Source of the DNA: Capra hircus
Lineage: Eukaryota > Chordata > Mammalia > Artiodactyla > Bovidae
Length of the DNA stretch: 64,000 nucleotides
NCBI RefSeq assembly: GCF_001704415.2
Contig: NC_030811.1
Location: 73,364,069 to 73,428,068, forward strand
Direction of reading: 5' to 3'
Numbering within the stretch: position 1 is the stretch's first letter; each line of letters starts with the position of its first letter. This document shows positions 33,144-44,240 of this stretch, in pieces. Made by a program: the position numbers and the translations under genes. The notes under the pieces were generated by a model. That model was not told the origin of the DNA and searched no databases. It worked only from the letters and a program-made list of their open reading frames with translations.

Positions 33144-33469
33144 TTCCATGGTGGTATGGGGGATAAGAATCAGCCCGCCAATGCGGGGGACATGGGTTCA
33201 GTTCCTGATCTGGGAAGATTCCGCATGCTGTGGGGCAGCTGAGCCCATGCACACAACTGCTGCACTTGTGCACCACAACTACTAAAGCCCACGTGCCTAG
33301 AACCTGTGCTCTGCAATGAGAGAAGCCACCACGATGAGAAGCCCGTGCACCGCAGTAAAGGGTAGCCCCCGCTTGCCACAACTAGAGAAGACCCCCACGC
33401 AGCGAAGACTCCCAGGCAGCAAAGACCCAGCACAACCAAAAATAAAAATAAATTAATTAATTTAAAATA
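33144..33469 (+). mobile_element. CHR-type SINE, full-length form
   Basis: Sense CHR: head 'ttccatggtggtatggggga', B-box region 'catgggttcagttcctgatc', then the repeated 'gcaatgagagaagccaccac' type body and an A/T tail. Flanks 'ttaaagagac' (33134-33143) and 'ttaaaaagac' (33470-33479) are a probable TSD. Confidence 0.88.
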
Positions 33470-33479
33470 TTAAAAAGAC

Positions 33480-33969
33480 AAAAACAAAAGGCAACCCCAA
33501 GCCCAGATCCTGGACTAATGAGTCAATGGCATCCTGTCCAGTCAAAAAAGAGCACATTTTCCCCAGCGGTTCCAAGGGTGTTGTGGTCTGCTTACTGTAG
33601 ACATTATAGATTTGGCAAAAGTCAATCTGTCATTGAGAAGCAGCAGCAGTGTCCGTGAGACTAGAATTTCCGTGTGTCCAGGTCAAGTGGAAAGAGAAGG
33701 GCTGCATGGCCTCAGTCCAGTGGCTCTGTGAGCTGCCTAGTGGCAAGTCTCTGGGTCACGGGAAGGTGTCTGGGGCTTACACGTTTGGAGTACATGCAAT
33801 GCCACAGCATAGCAAAACTGAATCTCTGGCTTCAAGCAAAGTAGAGGATTCATTATGCAGGAGGACAATGGAGTGTTCGAGTACCAGTTCATATAAGCAC
33901 CATGAGAACTGTGGCAGTGATGACAGTTAACCACTCTGAGCCCTGACTTCCTCTCTCCCAGCCTGCACA
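33480..33969. other. Unique sequence
   Basis: An ORF at 33649-33930 (+) has no domain and no splice context. Confidence 0.4.
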
Positions 33970-34130
33970 TGTGTGATCTCACCCAGTCCTCAGTCTGCTT
34001 TTCCATTTTGCAAATAGGGAAGCTGAAGGTGAGCAGCATTAAATAACCTGTCCATAGTCATGGTGGAGCCACAGTTCACACCCAGGTCCTTCTGTCTCTA
34101 GAGCCCATGTCCTAAACACTCTATTCTTCC
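33970..34130 (-). mobile_element. MIR SINE
   Basis: 'ccattttgcaaatagggaag', 'cctgtccatagtcatggtgg' and 'cagttcacacccaggtcctt' follow the antisense MIR order. Confidence 0.75.
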
Positions 34131-34209
34131 TCTGTAAGATGAGTTATATATTTTTGCCACTGAGAACAACTCACCTCTCTCAGATACCCATGTAACCCAT
34201 CTTTTACGG

Positions 34210-34330
34210 AGTTATAAGAGGACCAGAACTAGAAAGGACCTAGAGATCTTCCAGTCTTGCCACTTCCTTGGGGTAGATAGAAGCTGGGATAGAACCCCAG
34301 GCTCCCACCACCCAGTACAGGATCTTAAAG
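34210..34330 (-). mobile_element. Possible MIR3-like fragment
   Basis: 'aactagaaaggacctagaga' and 'gctgggatagaaccccaggc' are suggestive only. Confidence 0.35.
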
Positions 34331-34736
34331 CAGCAGCAGGTAATGTGTTGGCAGATTATAGCCGAGTCTTCCAAGGTCATGGAGGGAAATTTGCAATAAA
34401 AAACCCAACCCTCCTCTTTTACCCAAAGCTGGAAAGCAAATGGGAAAGTGTTAGCCCTTTACATCCACAGCCCACCAGAAGGCAGCCACATTTCTGAGCT
34501 TTAGCAAACTGAGAACCATAGCTGTTATCCATCCAAGTGGCAGTGCAGCTTCACCAAGGGGCCAGGTGAGCCTTAAAGGTCCCATTCCAATTCCAGCACC
34601 TTCCCCCACTGCCCAGGGTGGTCCCTCACTTCACACCCCTCCACTCATGTTCTTGCTTCATTCTCCAAAAAGCTTTGCTCCTCAGAGAGACTCTAAGCTA
34701 TCAGTCATCTATACCCACTTATGAACTGTAGGCCAG
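34331..34736. other. Unique sequence
   Basis: Nothing recognised. Confidence 0.4.
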
Positions 34737-34776
34737 TATATTACTTCCTGGTACATTTGGGCCAGGAAGTAATATA
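34737..34776. repeat. Perfect hairpin, 15-bp arms, 10-nt loop
   Basis: 'tatattacttcctgg' (34737-34751) and its exact reverse complement 'ccaggaagtaatata' (34762-34776) are separated by 'tacatttggg'. Confidence 0.95.
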
Positions 34777-34828
34777 TTTTCTTGAATATTAGTTTGAAAG
34801 GCTTTGTTTCTATTTCTGTGACCAACAA

Positions 34829-34859
34829 TATCACATCTGTGTCAATATCAGATGTGATA
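34829..34859. repeat. Perfect hairpin, 11-bp arms, 9-nt loop
   Basis: 'tatcacatctg' (34829-34839) pairs exactly with 'cagatgtgata' (34849-34859). It lies 52 bases after the preceding hairpin. Confidence 0.93.
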
Positions 34860-34904
34860 GAGGACATTTGAATGGGACACAACTATTTTTTAAAATTTTA
34901 AATG

Positions 34905-35120
34905 ACAAATTAATGTTTTTACTTTTATTTTAAACTATTTTTATTGTGAAATATCCACCACAAATGCAGGAAACTTCATAAGACAAATTCACAAATTTAT
35001 ATTAGGCCAATGCTTGTGTCACTACCACCTGTGTTGAGAGAGAACTTTTATAGTCGTTTAAATGCATTTGTGTCCCCACTCACCTTCCCCACTCCACAAG
35101 AGTAGCCTCAATCCTAAAGT
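34905..35120 (-). mobile_element. Probable old L1 3' untranslated region
   Basis: 'tttttattgtgaaatatcca' and 'gacaaattcacaaatttata' resemble antisense ancient L1 3' ends. Confidence 0.45.
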
Positions 35121-35284
35121 TGAAAAACCAAGTTAAATTTAATGTGCAAGGCTGGCCACCCTTGTGTTCAGTGGTAAGGGATGAATATAGACATTATCTT
35201 TTCCAGCTGCAATGTTTTGAGATCCTAATTGGCTCCAGTACCCCAGTTTGGGGGTAAAACATTTACCCTGGGATACAGTATATT

Positions 35285-35488
35285 GGGCTTCCCTCATAGC
35301 TTAGTCGGTAAAGAATCTGCCTGCAATGCAGGAGACCCAGGTTCAATTCCTGGGTCTGGAAGATCCCTTGAAGGAGGAAATTGCAACCCACTCCAATATT
35401 CTTGCCTGAATCCCATGAGCAGAGGAGCCTGGCAGGCTACAGTCCATGGGGTCGCAAGAGTCGGGCACGACTTAGCAACTAAACTCCC
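35285..35488 (+). mobile_element. Bov-tA SINE
   Basis: Sense head 'gggcttccctcatagcttag', B-box region 'caggttcaattcctgggtct', and body ending 'gcacgacttagcaactaaac'. Confidence 0.92.
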
Positions 35489-35688
35489 ACCACAGTGTGA
35501 GTTATTTTATGCAGCTTTATCCTAATACATGCTGGCCTCGATGCATGCTGCAGACTTACTCAGAAGCACTGAACCTTTGGGAAATCCTCCTTTTCTGAAA
35601 GTAAGGTAAGACAATTGGATAGTTCCTTTGTTGAACTAAAGCTGTGTTACGCAGCCTTGAATTTGGGCCATTCCAGAGGCAAACCAGG

Positions 35689-35890
35689 GCTTCCCTGGTG
35701 GCTCAGACAGTAAAGAATCTATGTGCAATGCAGGAGACCCAGGTTCGATCCCTGGGTCAGAAAGATACCCTGGAGAAGGGAATGGCAACCCATTCCAGTA
35801 TTCTTGTCTGGATAATTCCATGGACAGAGGAGCTTGGTGGGCTATAGTCCATGAGGTCACAAGGAGTTGGACGCGATTGAGTGACTGACA
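35689..35890 (+). mobile_element. Bov-tA SINE with intact Pol III B box
   Basis: Head 'gggcttccctggtggctcag' (A-box region) and an intact B box within 'aggttcgatccctgggt'. Bov-A body ends 'cgcgattgagtgactgacac'. Complete sense copy only 200 bp from the preceding one. Confidence 0.93.
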
Positions 35891-36109
35891 CACACAGAGT
35901 CAAACAAACCCTCAGAGATGAGTTTTCCTCCATCTTGAGCATTTTAAGACTGCTTTTGCTGATTCTAAAGCAATTCCAAAAGGATTTTAGCCCAGGTAGC
36001 TTGTGAGATTTCAGGTCTGGCATCTGGCCCTCACCTAGGATGCTTTTAAAATGTCTATGAAGCTTCAGTCCTTTTCTCATGGTTTCACCTGAGACACCAA
36101 GTGTTCATT

Positions 36110-36465
36110 CTATGTTATGTTATTTAAGCTTTTTATTTGGAAACTATTTCAAATTGCAGAAAAATTTCAAGAACCATGGTACAAAGAATACCCTACAGCT
36201 TTTACACAAATCCAGCTATTGTTCACATTTTGCCTTATGTGCTTTATTATTTTCTTTTAAGATGGATAAATAGATATAAACACACGTACATAAATGACAG
36301 AAATATATAGTCACATGTAATATTCTTCTGAACTGTTTGAGGGTAAGTGAATTCTTCATAGTCCTTTACTGACTAGAGTATCACTGTGTCTAAAAAGGGG
36401 ACTGTTCTGTTATGTAGCCTCAGTGCAGTTACCAACTTCAAAACATACAACATCCAAGCACTTAA
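36110..36465 (-). mobile_element. Old L1 3' region
   Basis: 'actatttcaaattgcagaaa', 'ctgaactgtttgagggtaag' and 'gcagttaccaacttcaaaac' follow the antisense order of an ancient L1 3' end. Confidence 0.6.
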
Positions 36466-37639
36466 TGTAATCAGAAGAAACCGCCAGACAGCAGTGGTTT
36501 CTTCTCTTCTGCACTCTGAGCAGTAGACTTCCATTCTCACGTGGTGTGTGAATAGCAATCTGCATGTCTGATTGTTTCCGTCTTATTAAAATTGCCTTCT
36601 CCTGTATCAACAATAGGTAGAAGGTGCATATTGACATTTCTGTTTCCAGTCAAGTGTTTGTTTACTTTTGGCCTTCATTAGGGTCTCTAAATACATCAGA
36701 GAAGTAGTAAAACAAATACGCCATTCCCAAGTCTTGGAAATGAAAGAGTAAACACCAGTATAATTTAACACTTTCCTGATTCGGTGGGGAAATGGTGCTT
36801 CTTTTCTGTCTATCGCCCTTAAAGAGGTTGAGCTCTCAGTTAAATGAAATGTCATTCACACCCTCTTCGCCCAGCTTCCCCTTGCTGATTGACTTTCACC
36901 GTGAACTCTGGCAGCTGGGGTAAAATACTGATAAGTGAACGGTGCCTGTTCTCCCTTGATTGTTTTCTAAACTCGGAGGTCACTGTTTGTGACACCTGTC
37001 ATCAGCTGCATCTCACCCAGCTCCCCACACCCTGCGGGTTTCCTAGAGTTCTTGGCTTCTCCTGCCTAAGAAGCAGACATTCCAAAACATTCCTGAACAT
37101 TCTGGCTCACAGCTGGAGGCAAGTCTCAGCAGACTTATTTCCCAACCAGAGGCCTCCACTTGGGCTGAGGACAGATGTGAGGATGAGAGTGATTTGGGAA
37201 AACTCAGTGCTTGAACCCCTGCCTGAGGGATATGTAACATCCCTGTGCCCCAGGCCTGAGAAAGGAGCATGGCTTTACAGGAATGCTGTGCTTGGAAGTT
37301 TCCAGCAGCTGGAAAAATCACATTTCTGGGTTCTGAATCAGAACCATTTCACAGTAAGAATTTTGTTGTATTTCCTCTTTGTTCTTCTCCACCTTAATCT
37401 CCCTCATATTGAGTTGCTTTGTCACTCCATTTTCCCTTTGAAAAGCTTTCTTATATAAAAATTTCAAGGGAATACATTACCTTTTTAAAACTCAGTTTAA
37501 TCAAAGCTGTCTTTAAAAACATGTTCTAAGAGTCAGCAAGTGCCTCTTTTCAGCCCCTTTCCAGCCCCCTGAGACCCATTCCCCAGTGCAACCTCTTTAA
37601 AGTGTTTTAGCTATTTCTTCTGGTATTGACCTCCATGAA
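36466..37639. other. Unique sequence containing the longest non-transposon ORF
   Basis: An ORF of 189 codons (36889-37458, +) has no recognised domain, signal peptide or repeats. Its end is T-rich and Leu/Phe-rich ('ILLYFLFVLLHLNL'), as expected of chance translation. It is judged non-coding. Confidence 0.45.
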
Positions 37640-37764
37640 GTTATTTTTTTTCTTTTTTGGTCATGCTGCACAACTTGTGGGATCTTAGTTCTATGACCAG
37701 GGATCAAACTCATGCCCCCCGAAGTGGAAGTGTAGAGTCCTAACCACTGGATCATAAGGGAATT
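37640..37764 (-). mobile_element. CHR-type SINE (short)
   Basis: T-rich start, 'gtgggatcttagttctatga', 'ccagggatcaaactcatgcc' and 'taaccactggatcataaggg'. Confidence 0.85.
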
Positions 37765-38359
37765 CTCTTGATCTCCCTAAATTAGATGCTGACGCTGGAC
37801 TTCCTCTTAGAGGAATTAGGCCCCCTGGCATCACCCACCTCACTTCCCCTCCCCATCTTCCCAGGAGAGTTATGCATAAAGTGGGTTGGAATCTGTGGTC
37901 AGACTTTATAGTATTATGATTATTTCAGTGTTATTCACTAGAGAACCATCTATACTGGCATTATGCTTTTCTTATATAGTGTTTTTTTCCCCTCAGAGTT
38001 AATAATTGCCTTTAAAAATTGCTTAGTTTACTGCATACCTGCTGCATGTTCTTCCCAAATGCCCTTGTAGAGCCATCAAATGCCTACCAGTACCATTTGC
38101 CAAATGCTCACAAGCAGCATAATCTCTCAGTTTAGCCCTATCCTGCTGCTTCTGAATCCTCCATCTTCCTGCTCCATCTATGCTTGTCACCATCTAGGCA
38201 TTCTCCAGGGACTTCACCATGTCTCTTGGATTCTTGTTTTTCTTAGACACCATGTCTACCTCTTTTTCCTTTTTATCTGGGGAGAGCACATCCTCCAGCA
38301 GCTTTCTGAGAAGGGGTGCACAGGAAGCAAAATTTTTTGAGGCTACATAGATTTTAAAA
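37765..38359. other. Unique sequence
   Basis: Nothing recognised. Confidence 0.35.
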
Positions 38360-38604
38360 TGAGGTTTTCTTCCTTCAACCTGAATGATGGTTTGTGGGTA
38401 TAAAATTTTCAGTTGGAAATGATTTCCCCTCCAAATTCTGAAGGTAACACTCCACTGCCTCCCAGCTTCTGGTGTTGCTAATGAGAAGTCTAGTGCCATT
38501 GTGAATCCTTAATGTGACCAGTCTTATCTTTGGAAGTTTATGATATCTCCTGTTTAGCTTCACAGTAACCTGCCCTAGATTTTTATTTCCTTTTCTCCCA
38601 ATTA

Positions 38605-38902
38605 GGGCTTCCCTGATAGCTCAGTTGGTAAAGAATCCGCCTGCAATACAGGAGATCCTGGGTCGGGAAGATCCCCTGGAAAAGGGATAGGCTACCCACT
38701 CCAGTGTTCTTGGGCTTCCCTTGTGGCTCAGCTGGTAAAGAATCCTGCCTGCAATGAGGGAGACCTGGGTTCGATCCCTGGGTTGGGAAGATCTTCTGGA
38801 GAAGAGAAAGGCTACCCACTCCAGTATTCTGGCCTGGAGAATTCCATGGACAGTCCATGAGGTTGCAAAGAGTCAGACATGACTGAGTGACTTTCACTTT
38901 CA
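38605..38902 (+). mobile_element. Double-headed Bov-tA SINE (Bov-tA1-like)
   Basis: Two tRNA-like modules in tandem, the first from 38605 ('gggcttccctgatagctcag') and the second from 38712 ('gggcttcccttgtggctcag'), are followed by one Bov-A 3' end. The first module lacks a proper B box; the second keeps it within 'gggttcgatccctgggtt'. Perfect 15-bp TSD 'cttttctcccaatta' at 38590-38604 and 38903-38917. Confidence 0.93.
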
Positions 38903-38929
38903 CTTTTCTCCCAATTAACTAACTCTTTC

Positions 38930-39000
38930 CCCTCTTCTTTCTTCCTCCTTTCTTCCTCCTTCTTCCTCCCCCCTTCCCTCCCTCTCTCCTGTTCCTCCCT
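38930..39000. repeat. Pyrimidine tract (TTCC/TCC-rich)
   Basis: About 70 bases almost entirely C/T on the plus strand, with repeated 'ttcttcctcc' units. Potential triplex-forming mirror-like tract. Confidence 0.85.
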
Positions 39001-39612
39001 TTCCTTTTGGCCCATTCCTTGAGTTGGCCATTCATTGGAAGCTTTCAATCTGAAGATGCCTTTCTTTGATTCTAATATATGTTTATATTCCAGATGATTC
39101 CTTTGATAGTTTCCCTGTTCCTTCTGGAACTCCCTGTTAATGTGGGCCAACCTAGACTGACCGCTAAGTCCTTTACCTTTACCTTTTATTCTTATTCCCT
39201 GTCCTTTTATGAGTCTGTTCTACCTTCTGGACTATTTGCTTGACTTTAGTCTCCAATATTTTCCGCAGAATTTTTTATTTCAGTTGACATGTTTTTAACT
39301 TCTAGGAGTTTTTTCTCTTCTGATTCTCTTTTCGGAGTACCTTTGCTTCCTGGATGCAATGTCTTAAATCACTGGTGACATTAAATACAGGATCACACAC
39401 ACACTCTCTCTTTCTTTGTTTTCTTATTCTTCCTCAATTGGTTGTTTTCTTTGAATTCCACTTGCCAGATGATTTTGGTCTGACTTTTTCACTTGAGAAG
39501 GCTTTCCTCAAATGTCTGGTGCTTCTTATAAACAGGGAGTTAGTTCGTCTCCCCCAGAGGACACTGGACCATTCTCTTCTCCTGCATGGGAGGCATAAGC
39601 CACGGAGAGTGG

Positions 39613-39660
39613 TGTTCAGGACACAGATTTTCCTGCTGTTCAGGACACAGACTTTTGCTT
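39613..39660. repeat. 24-bp imperfect tandem duplication
   Basis: 'tgttcaggacacaga' begins at 39613 and again at 39637, each followed by similar T-rich sequence. Confidence 0.88.
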
Positions 39661-40443
39661 CATTCCTTGTTTTCATCCAGTACCATCCTGCACTGACAGG
39701 AACCTGCCTGGAGCAGTCCTTCCTGGGAATAAGGCTCTCATTTCCTTAACGGTGCTGAGGCAGAGATGGGGGAATGGCATAGGAAACCTCTAGGGGAGGA
39801 AACAAGTCCAGCCTCTCTACTCAGCCTCCAGTCAGCCTGCAGTGTGCTGAAGTGCACAGGTGGGAAGTGCCGACGTGCAGTGTCTGCAGTTTATGACTCC
39901 CAGGTGGTCTTAAACCTGCCACTTCTTCCTTTCTTTCCTCCATAATGCCTGGTCCTCCAGGCACAAATGAACAGTTTTCAGAATGTTGGAGAGAAAGGGA
40001 ATGGACACTACTCCATGCCTCTAAGAATGGTTTCTCTCCTTCCCTGAAGAGAGGAAAGTGAGGTGGGGATGGAAGCATGGGAAGACATGCCGGCCCTGCC
40101 ACCCCCAAGGACTGGCCCCTTCCACAGCCTTGCACCCCTCCCAACAAGCATTCTGTTCCTGATCTGTCCCCCGTAAATTGATCTTTAGTAACAGCCCTGT
40201 GAACTGATTGTTCTGGACTGGCAGTTTCTGTGAAACACAGTAACAAATACAAAGCCCCAGGAAGAAGCAGTTGAGAACATTCTCTTCTTCTTTTAAAGAA
40301 GAATTTATTTTTATATCACACTTTCTGTTTCTTATCTGAATGTCTAGCCATGAGGATGTGAGAGACAAATTAAAACATGTCTTTTAAACTATGCAAGTAA
40401 CTGCAACTCTCTCAGGCCCTTACTTCTTCTATTTCCCTCTCTC

Positions 40444-40459
40444 ATATATATATATATAT
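40444..40459. repeat. (AT)n microsatellite
   Basis: Eight uninterrupted AT units. Confidence 0.9.
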
Positions 40460-40608
40460 TTTTAATCCTTCCTCATAAGGATTTGAAAGGATTTCTAAGC
40501 ACTGGAGTCAGTGATTCCCTGAAATGATGAAGCAAGGAGAAAAGACAAGCAAAGCACCTGAAGGTCAAGTCATAATAAAAGTAATAATAAAATACTTGTT
40601 AATAACCT

Positions 40609-40675
40609 GTCAGTTCAGTTCAGTTCAGTCGCTCAGTTGTGTCCGACTCTGCGACCCCATGAATCGCAGCACACC
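40609..40675 (-). mobile_element. BovB 3' stub, 67 bp, with TSD
   Basis: Only the tail ('cagttcagttcagttcagtc') and the first 45 or so bases of the BovB 3' end are present. Flanked by 'aataacct' at 40601-40608 and 40676-40683. An extreme 5' truncation. Confidence 0.9.
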
Positions 40676-40683
40676 AATAACCT

Positions 40684-41224
40684 ATAAGTGTATGTAAATA
40701 TAATCTGATAGCCAAATATATATGGGCATCTTAGCCTCGTATTCCTCATATTCCTCAGATTTAGACCCTGACAAAAACTTACAAGAAAACACTGAACCGA
40801 TAGTTTCTCCTCCCCCACCCCTTTGAGAACAACAGCATCATCACAGTCACCCTCACCACCTCAAGTGCAGTGGAGGCAACAATAAGTTTATTGAGTTTTC
40901 TCAAGATTTCTGGCGTCAACATGGTTCTTGGTCTTGCTGTGGATGACGGTTGTAAGCTGGGTGAGAGAATAAACACTAGACAGACAGGGAAGGCCCCTGG
41001 GCAGAAAGCGTATGCTGAAGGGCAGGAAGTGAGCGCCCAGTGGTGACGGGAGGCTCCAGGATATGGCAGGGCTGCTGTGGAGTTGGTCTGCCTCAGGAAG
41101 ATTTCCCGAGGACAGTGTCTGGGAAGAACAGCTTTTATATGAAATGAAATTAGGGAAGAGAAGATTGAGGCCAGAGAGTCATTAAGAAGAAAGATTTTCT
41201 AAATGGACAATTTACTAATATCGT
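40684..41224. other. Unique sequence
   Basis: A minus-strand ORF at 40779-40976 ('PEILRKLNKLIVASTALEVV') has balanced composition but no recognised family. Confidence 0.35.
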
Positions 41225-41432
41225 CATAGTTTTAATTTAAAAAATCTTTATTGAAATGTAGTTGATTTGCAGTATTGTGCCAATCTCTGCTGTGTAGCAA
41301 AGTAACTCAGTTATATACATACACACGTTCTTTTTTTAAAATATTTTTGTCCATTATGGTTTATCACAGGATACTGAATATAGTTCCTTGTGCTATATAT
41401 TAGGACCTTGTTGTCTATCTTTAAATGCTCAT
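41225..41432 (-). mobile_element. L1 3' end (artiodactyl type)
   Basis: 'tttattgaaatgtagttgat', 'gtagcaaagtaactcagtta', 'gatactgaatatagttcctt' and 'accttgttgtctatcttt' are in antisense order. Confidence 0.8.
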
Positions 41433-42164
41433 TCACTGAGTCAAAATTAATATCAAGTTAAATTTGACTTAATGGTATTTTTATGACATTGACAGTGTAT
41501 CATACTATGGCTTATAAATACATGTTAACTTTAAAAAACTTGGTAAGATCTTCTGAGAAATGCTTTATTAGGGAAATGTACGCTGCTTTAACTTAATAAA
41601 GCAATTTATAAGTTTCTTTTTAATATTTGCAGACTGTGAAGGGTGGGATTTATAACTAGTAAAAGGAAATTAGAGTTCAAGATAGATGGAGAAATTATCA
41701 GAGAAGACCCAGTTCTTTTTTAAGTTCAGATTTGAGGTCCAGAAAATTATGTTCTAGGATACTAAAAGAAGATGAGATGGAATTGCTTTTGGTGAACTTG
41801 GCAGAATCAGAGAAAAGGAGAAGACCCAGAAGACTGAAAGTAGTTTATTTTTTTGATTTTCTGAAAAGAAAAGAAAATTAAGCCCAGAACTGATAGACCG
41901 ACGGAGATTCTAGACTGTGCTGTTTAAGTGGCAGGCTGTGAATACTGGAAGAGAAGGCAGTAATCAGCAGGAGCCAACGTGGGTTTACAGAAACTGCACA
42001 TGCCAGAGAAAGACCATTTCCCAACTGAAACACTTCTGGACTGAGAAATCAGGGGATATTATACACACAGTCTCCCTGCTTTTAACAAGTCTTTTAACCA
42101 AGGTCTCTCCTGAATGTATATGGATGAGAGGACAATCTTGTTTTAAAAATCATGCAAGTAGATA
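41433..42164. other. A-rich unique sequence
   Basis: Nothing recognised; no domain in the short ORFs. Confidence 0.35.
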
Positions 42165-42296
42165 GATTTGTGGCAGATGAAAGGCTGTACCTGTCTGTAA
42201 GTCGATGAGGGTGGGGATGTTTATTTTGTTCTCTGATACTTAGAACAATGCCAGTCACATAATGGATGCTTAATAAATATCTGTTGAACAAATGGG
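42165..42296 (+). mobile_element. L2 3' end fragment
   Basis: 'gatacttagaacaatgccag' and 'gatgcttaataaatatctgt' with the 'tgaacaaatg' end are the sense L2 terminus. Confidence 0.7.
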
Positions 42297-42419
42297 CTGC
42301 TACTAAGCCAGGGAGACCATTCCAGGGAATGTTACAGGATTCTCTCCTGCGTTCACTCTACTGAGTGTCCTGTAGAACACCTACTCTGTGTTCTGTAGAA
42401 GCACCTACTGTGCTTGAGT

Positions 42420-42512
42420 TGAAATCCCATGGACAGAGAAGCTTGGAGAGCTACAGTTCATGGGGTCGCAGAGTCAGACACAGTTTAGCAATTAAACAAC
42501 AACAGTAACAAA
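42420..42512 (+). mobile_element. Bov-A 3' fragment
   Basis: 'atcccatggacagagaagct', 'tggggtcgcagagtcagaca' and the '(aacaac)' tail are the 3' end of a sense Bov-A or BovB-derived tail. Confidence 0.8.
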
Positions 42513-42587
42513 GCTATTGATAATGTACTCATGAAAGTCTGTAGAGAGCAGAAAGAAAAGCCCCCAAATGAGTATTTTTCCAGGTTT

Positions 42588-42930
42588 TATTGGGATATAC
42601 TTGATATGTAGCTTTGTATTAGTTTAAGATGTACAGTATAATGGCTTATGTATATACTTCGACATTACCACAGTAAGTTTACTTAACATCTGTCACCTCA
42701 AATAGTTATAATTTTTTTGTGTTGAGAACTTTTAAGATCTACTGTCCTAGCAACTTTCAAATATACAGTACAGTATTGTTGACTGTAGTCACCCTGCTGT
42801 ATATTGCCGCTCCAGAACTGATTCATCTTATTCCTGGAAGTTTGTGTCTTTCGACCGCCTTCACCCAGTTCGCCCACCCTCCACCTCTTGCCTCATAACC
42901 GCCTGCCTGTTCTCTGTGAAAACTAGTATT
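42588..42930 (-). mobile_element. L1 3' region
   Basis: 'tttattgggatatacttgat', 'aacatctgtcacctcaaata', 'agaacttttaagatctactg' and 'ctgtagtcaccctgctgtat' are in antisense L1 order. Confidence 0.8.
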
Positions 42931-43157
42931 TAAACGGACAGAACTAAGACCTCAAATATTCTTACTGGTCTGAGTTGAATCAATCAAGTTAAACAGGAAT
43001 ATGGGTAAAATCTTATTCATGAGACTTAAAAGTCAACTGAACATGTATATGTGGGGGAGACATAGCTTAACAAACATTTAAAAGTTCATATGTTTTAATT
43101 GACTCTAAACTTAATGTTAATAGAGGTTATGACATGGTTGCCAGAAGAGGCCCATTT

Positions 43158-43280
43158 CAAAAATCTGTTTAGTCATTAATTTCAGCAAATGTTTACTGAA
43201 TATCTGCTCTGGGCCAGGTGCCATGCCAAGGAGCAGGCTGCACATGCAAAGACAGATAGTCCGTAAATCCTGTAATACAA
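43158..43280 (-). mobile_element. L2 3' end fragment
   Basis: 'ttcagcaaatgtttactgaa' and 'gggccaggtgccatgccaag' match an antisense L2 terminus. Confidence 0.65.
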
Positions 43281-43414
43281 GGCAAGAGGCTGGCATAGGC
43301 TTCCAGGAGCCCATACCGTTGGCAGTTCCTCCCGCCTCACTGACTGCACCATCTCAGGTTCCTCTGCTAGTTTCCACTTCTCCCCAATCCCTCAGGTTTT
43401 TTAAATTTTTATAG

Positions 43415-43545
43415 TTTTCTTTTTTTCTTTTTTTGGCTAAGCCAGGAGGCATGTGCAACCTTAGTTCCCCAACCAGGGATTGAACACACACCCCCTGCTT
43501 CGGAAGCACAGAATCCTAGCCACTGGGCCACCAAGGAAGTCCCCG
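43415..43545 (-). mobile_element. CHR-type SINE (short)
   Basis: T-rich start, 'accttagttccccaaccagg', 'gattgaacacacaccccctg' and 'agccactgggccaccaagga'. Confidence 0.87.
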
Positions 43546-43774
43546 TGTCCAATCCCTCACCTTTGGATTACCCCAGGCTCACTCCTCAGCTGTCTTCTCA
43601 TCTCCATCTACTTTTATCCCTTAGCCATCTCATCCAGGCTCATGACTTGGAATTCCATTTGCAGATATCTCTCAGATTTCTACCAACAGCCCAGGCTTCT
43701 CTCCTGAGCTCGAGACTTATTATATCCCTACGTCTGCTTGGCCCCTTCACGTTTAACATATAAAACAATTCCTA

Positions 43775-44240
43775 GCCTTCCTCTGTCCATTAATTTTCTA
43801 GAGCTACCATGACAAAGTACCAGCAACTGGATGGCTTAAAACGGCAGACATGTTTTCTCTTGTAATTCTGGGTATAAGTCTGAAGCCAGAGTGTTGACAG
43901 GGCTAGACTCTCTCTGAAGGTTCTAGGGCAGAAACTGTCTCAGGCTTGTCTCTTGAGCTTCGAGTGCTACCAACGATCCTTGGCTTTCTTGCAGACACAC
44001 CGCTCTAGTCTCTGCCTCCTTTGACATTCTCTCTGTGTCTTCATGTCATCTTCCCTCTGTGCCCGTCTGTCTCTTCTCATAAAGACACCAGTCATAATGA
44101 ACCAGGATCCTCCCTGATGATCTCAACTTGTTAACTTCTGTAAAGACCCTATTTCTAAACAAGATCACATTCACACATACTGAGTTTAGGACTTTGACAT
44201 ATCTTTGGGATCTGCAGTTCAACCTGTAACAACCACTGAC
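43775..44240 (-). mobile_element. MLT1A-like MaLR LTR
   Basis: Antisense landmarks: 'gactctctctgaaggttcta', 'tctgtgtcttcatgtcatct', 'taaagaccctatttctaaac', 'aagatcacattcacacatac' and 'gacatatctttgggatctgc'. Solitary LTR. Confidence 0.75.

Larger units (their letters stand above)
38360..39370 (-). mobile_element. Old L1 (5'/ORF1-side region), interrupted
   Basis: 'gggtataaaattttcagttg' and 'gcctcccagcttctggtgtt' left of the SINE, and 'ttctggaactccctgttaat' and 'cttctaggagttttttctct' right of it, belong to the same antisense repeat as at 30-31 kb. A Bov-tA and a pyrimidine tract interrupt it. Confidence 0.5.
39371..40600. other. Unique sequence
   Basis: The ORFs at 39354-39749 (+), 39821-40252 (-) and 40021-40368 (-) overlap or conflict and have no domains. 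Confidence 0.4.

Noticed and set aside
35689..35765. tRNA-gene-like A and B boxes
   Set aside because: They belong to the tRNA-derived head of a Bov-tA SINE, not to a functional tRNA; no cloverleaf with acceptor stem is formed.
36889..37458. 189-codon plus-strand ORF, the longest outside a transposon
   Set aside because: About one ORF of this size is expected by chance in 64 kb over six frames. There is no domain, and the C-terminal part is T-rich translation with Leu/Phe runs. No splice or promoter context.
38930..39000. Pyrimidine tract as a regulatory triplex element
   Set aside because: Such tracts are common in mammalian DNA; nothing else supports function here.
40779..40976. 65-codon minus-strand ORF with plausible helix-like composition
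   Set aside because: No flanking splice logic and no recognised family; too short to separate from chance.
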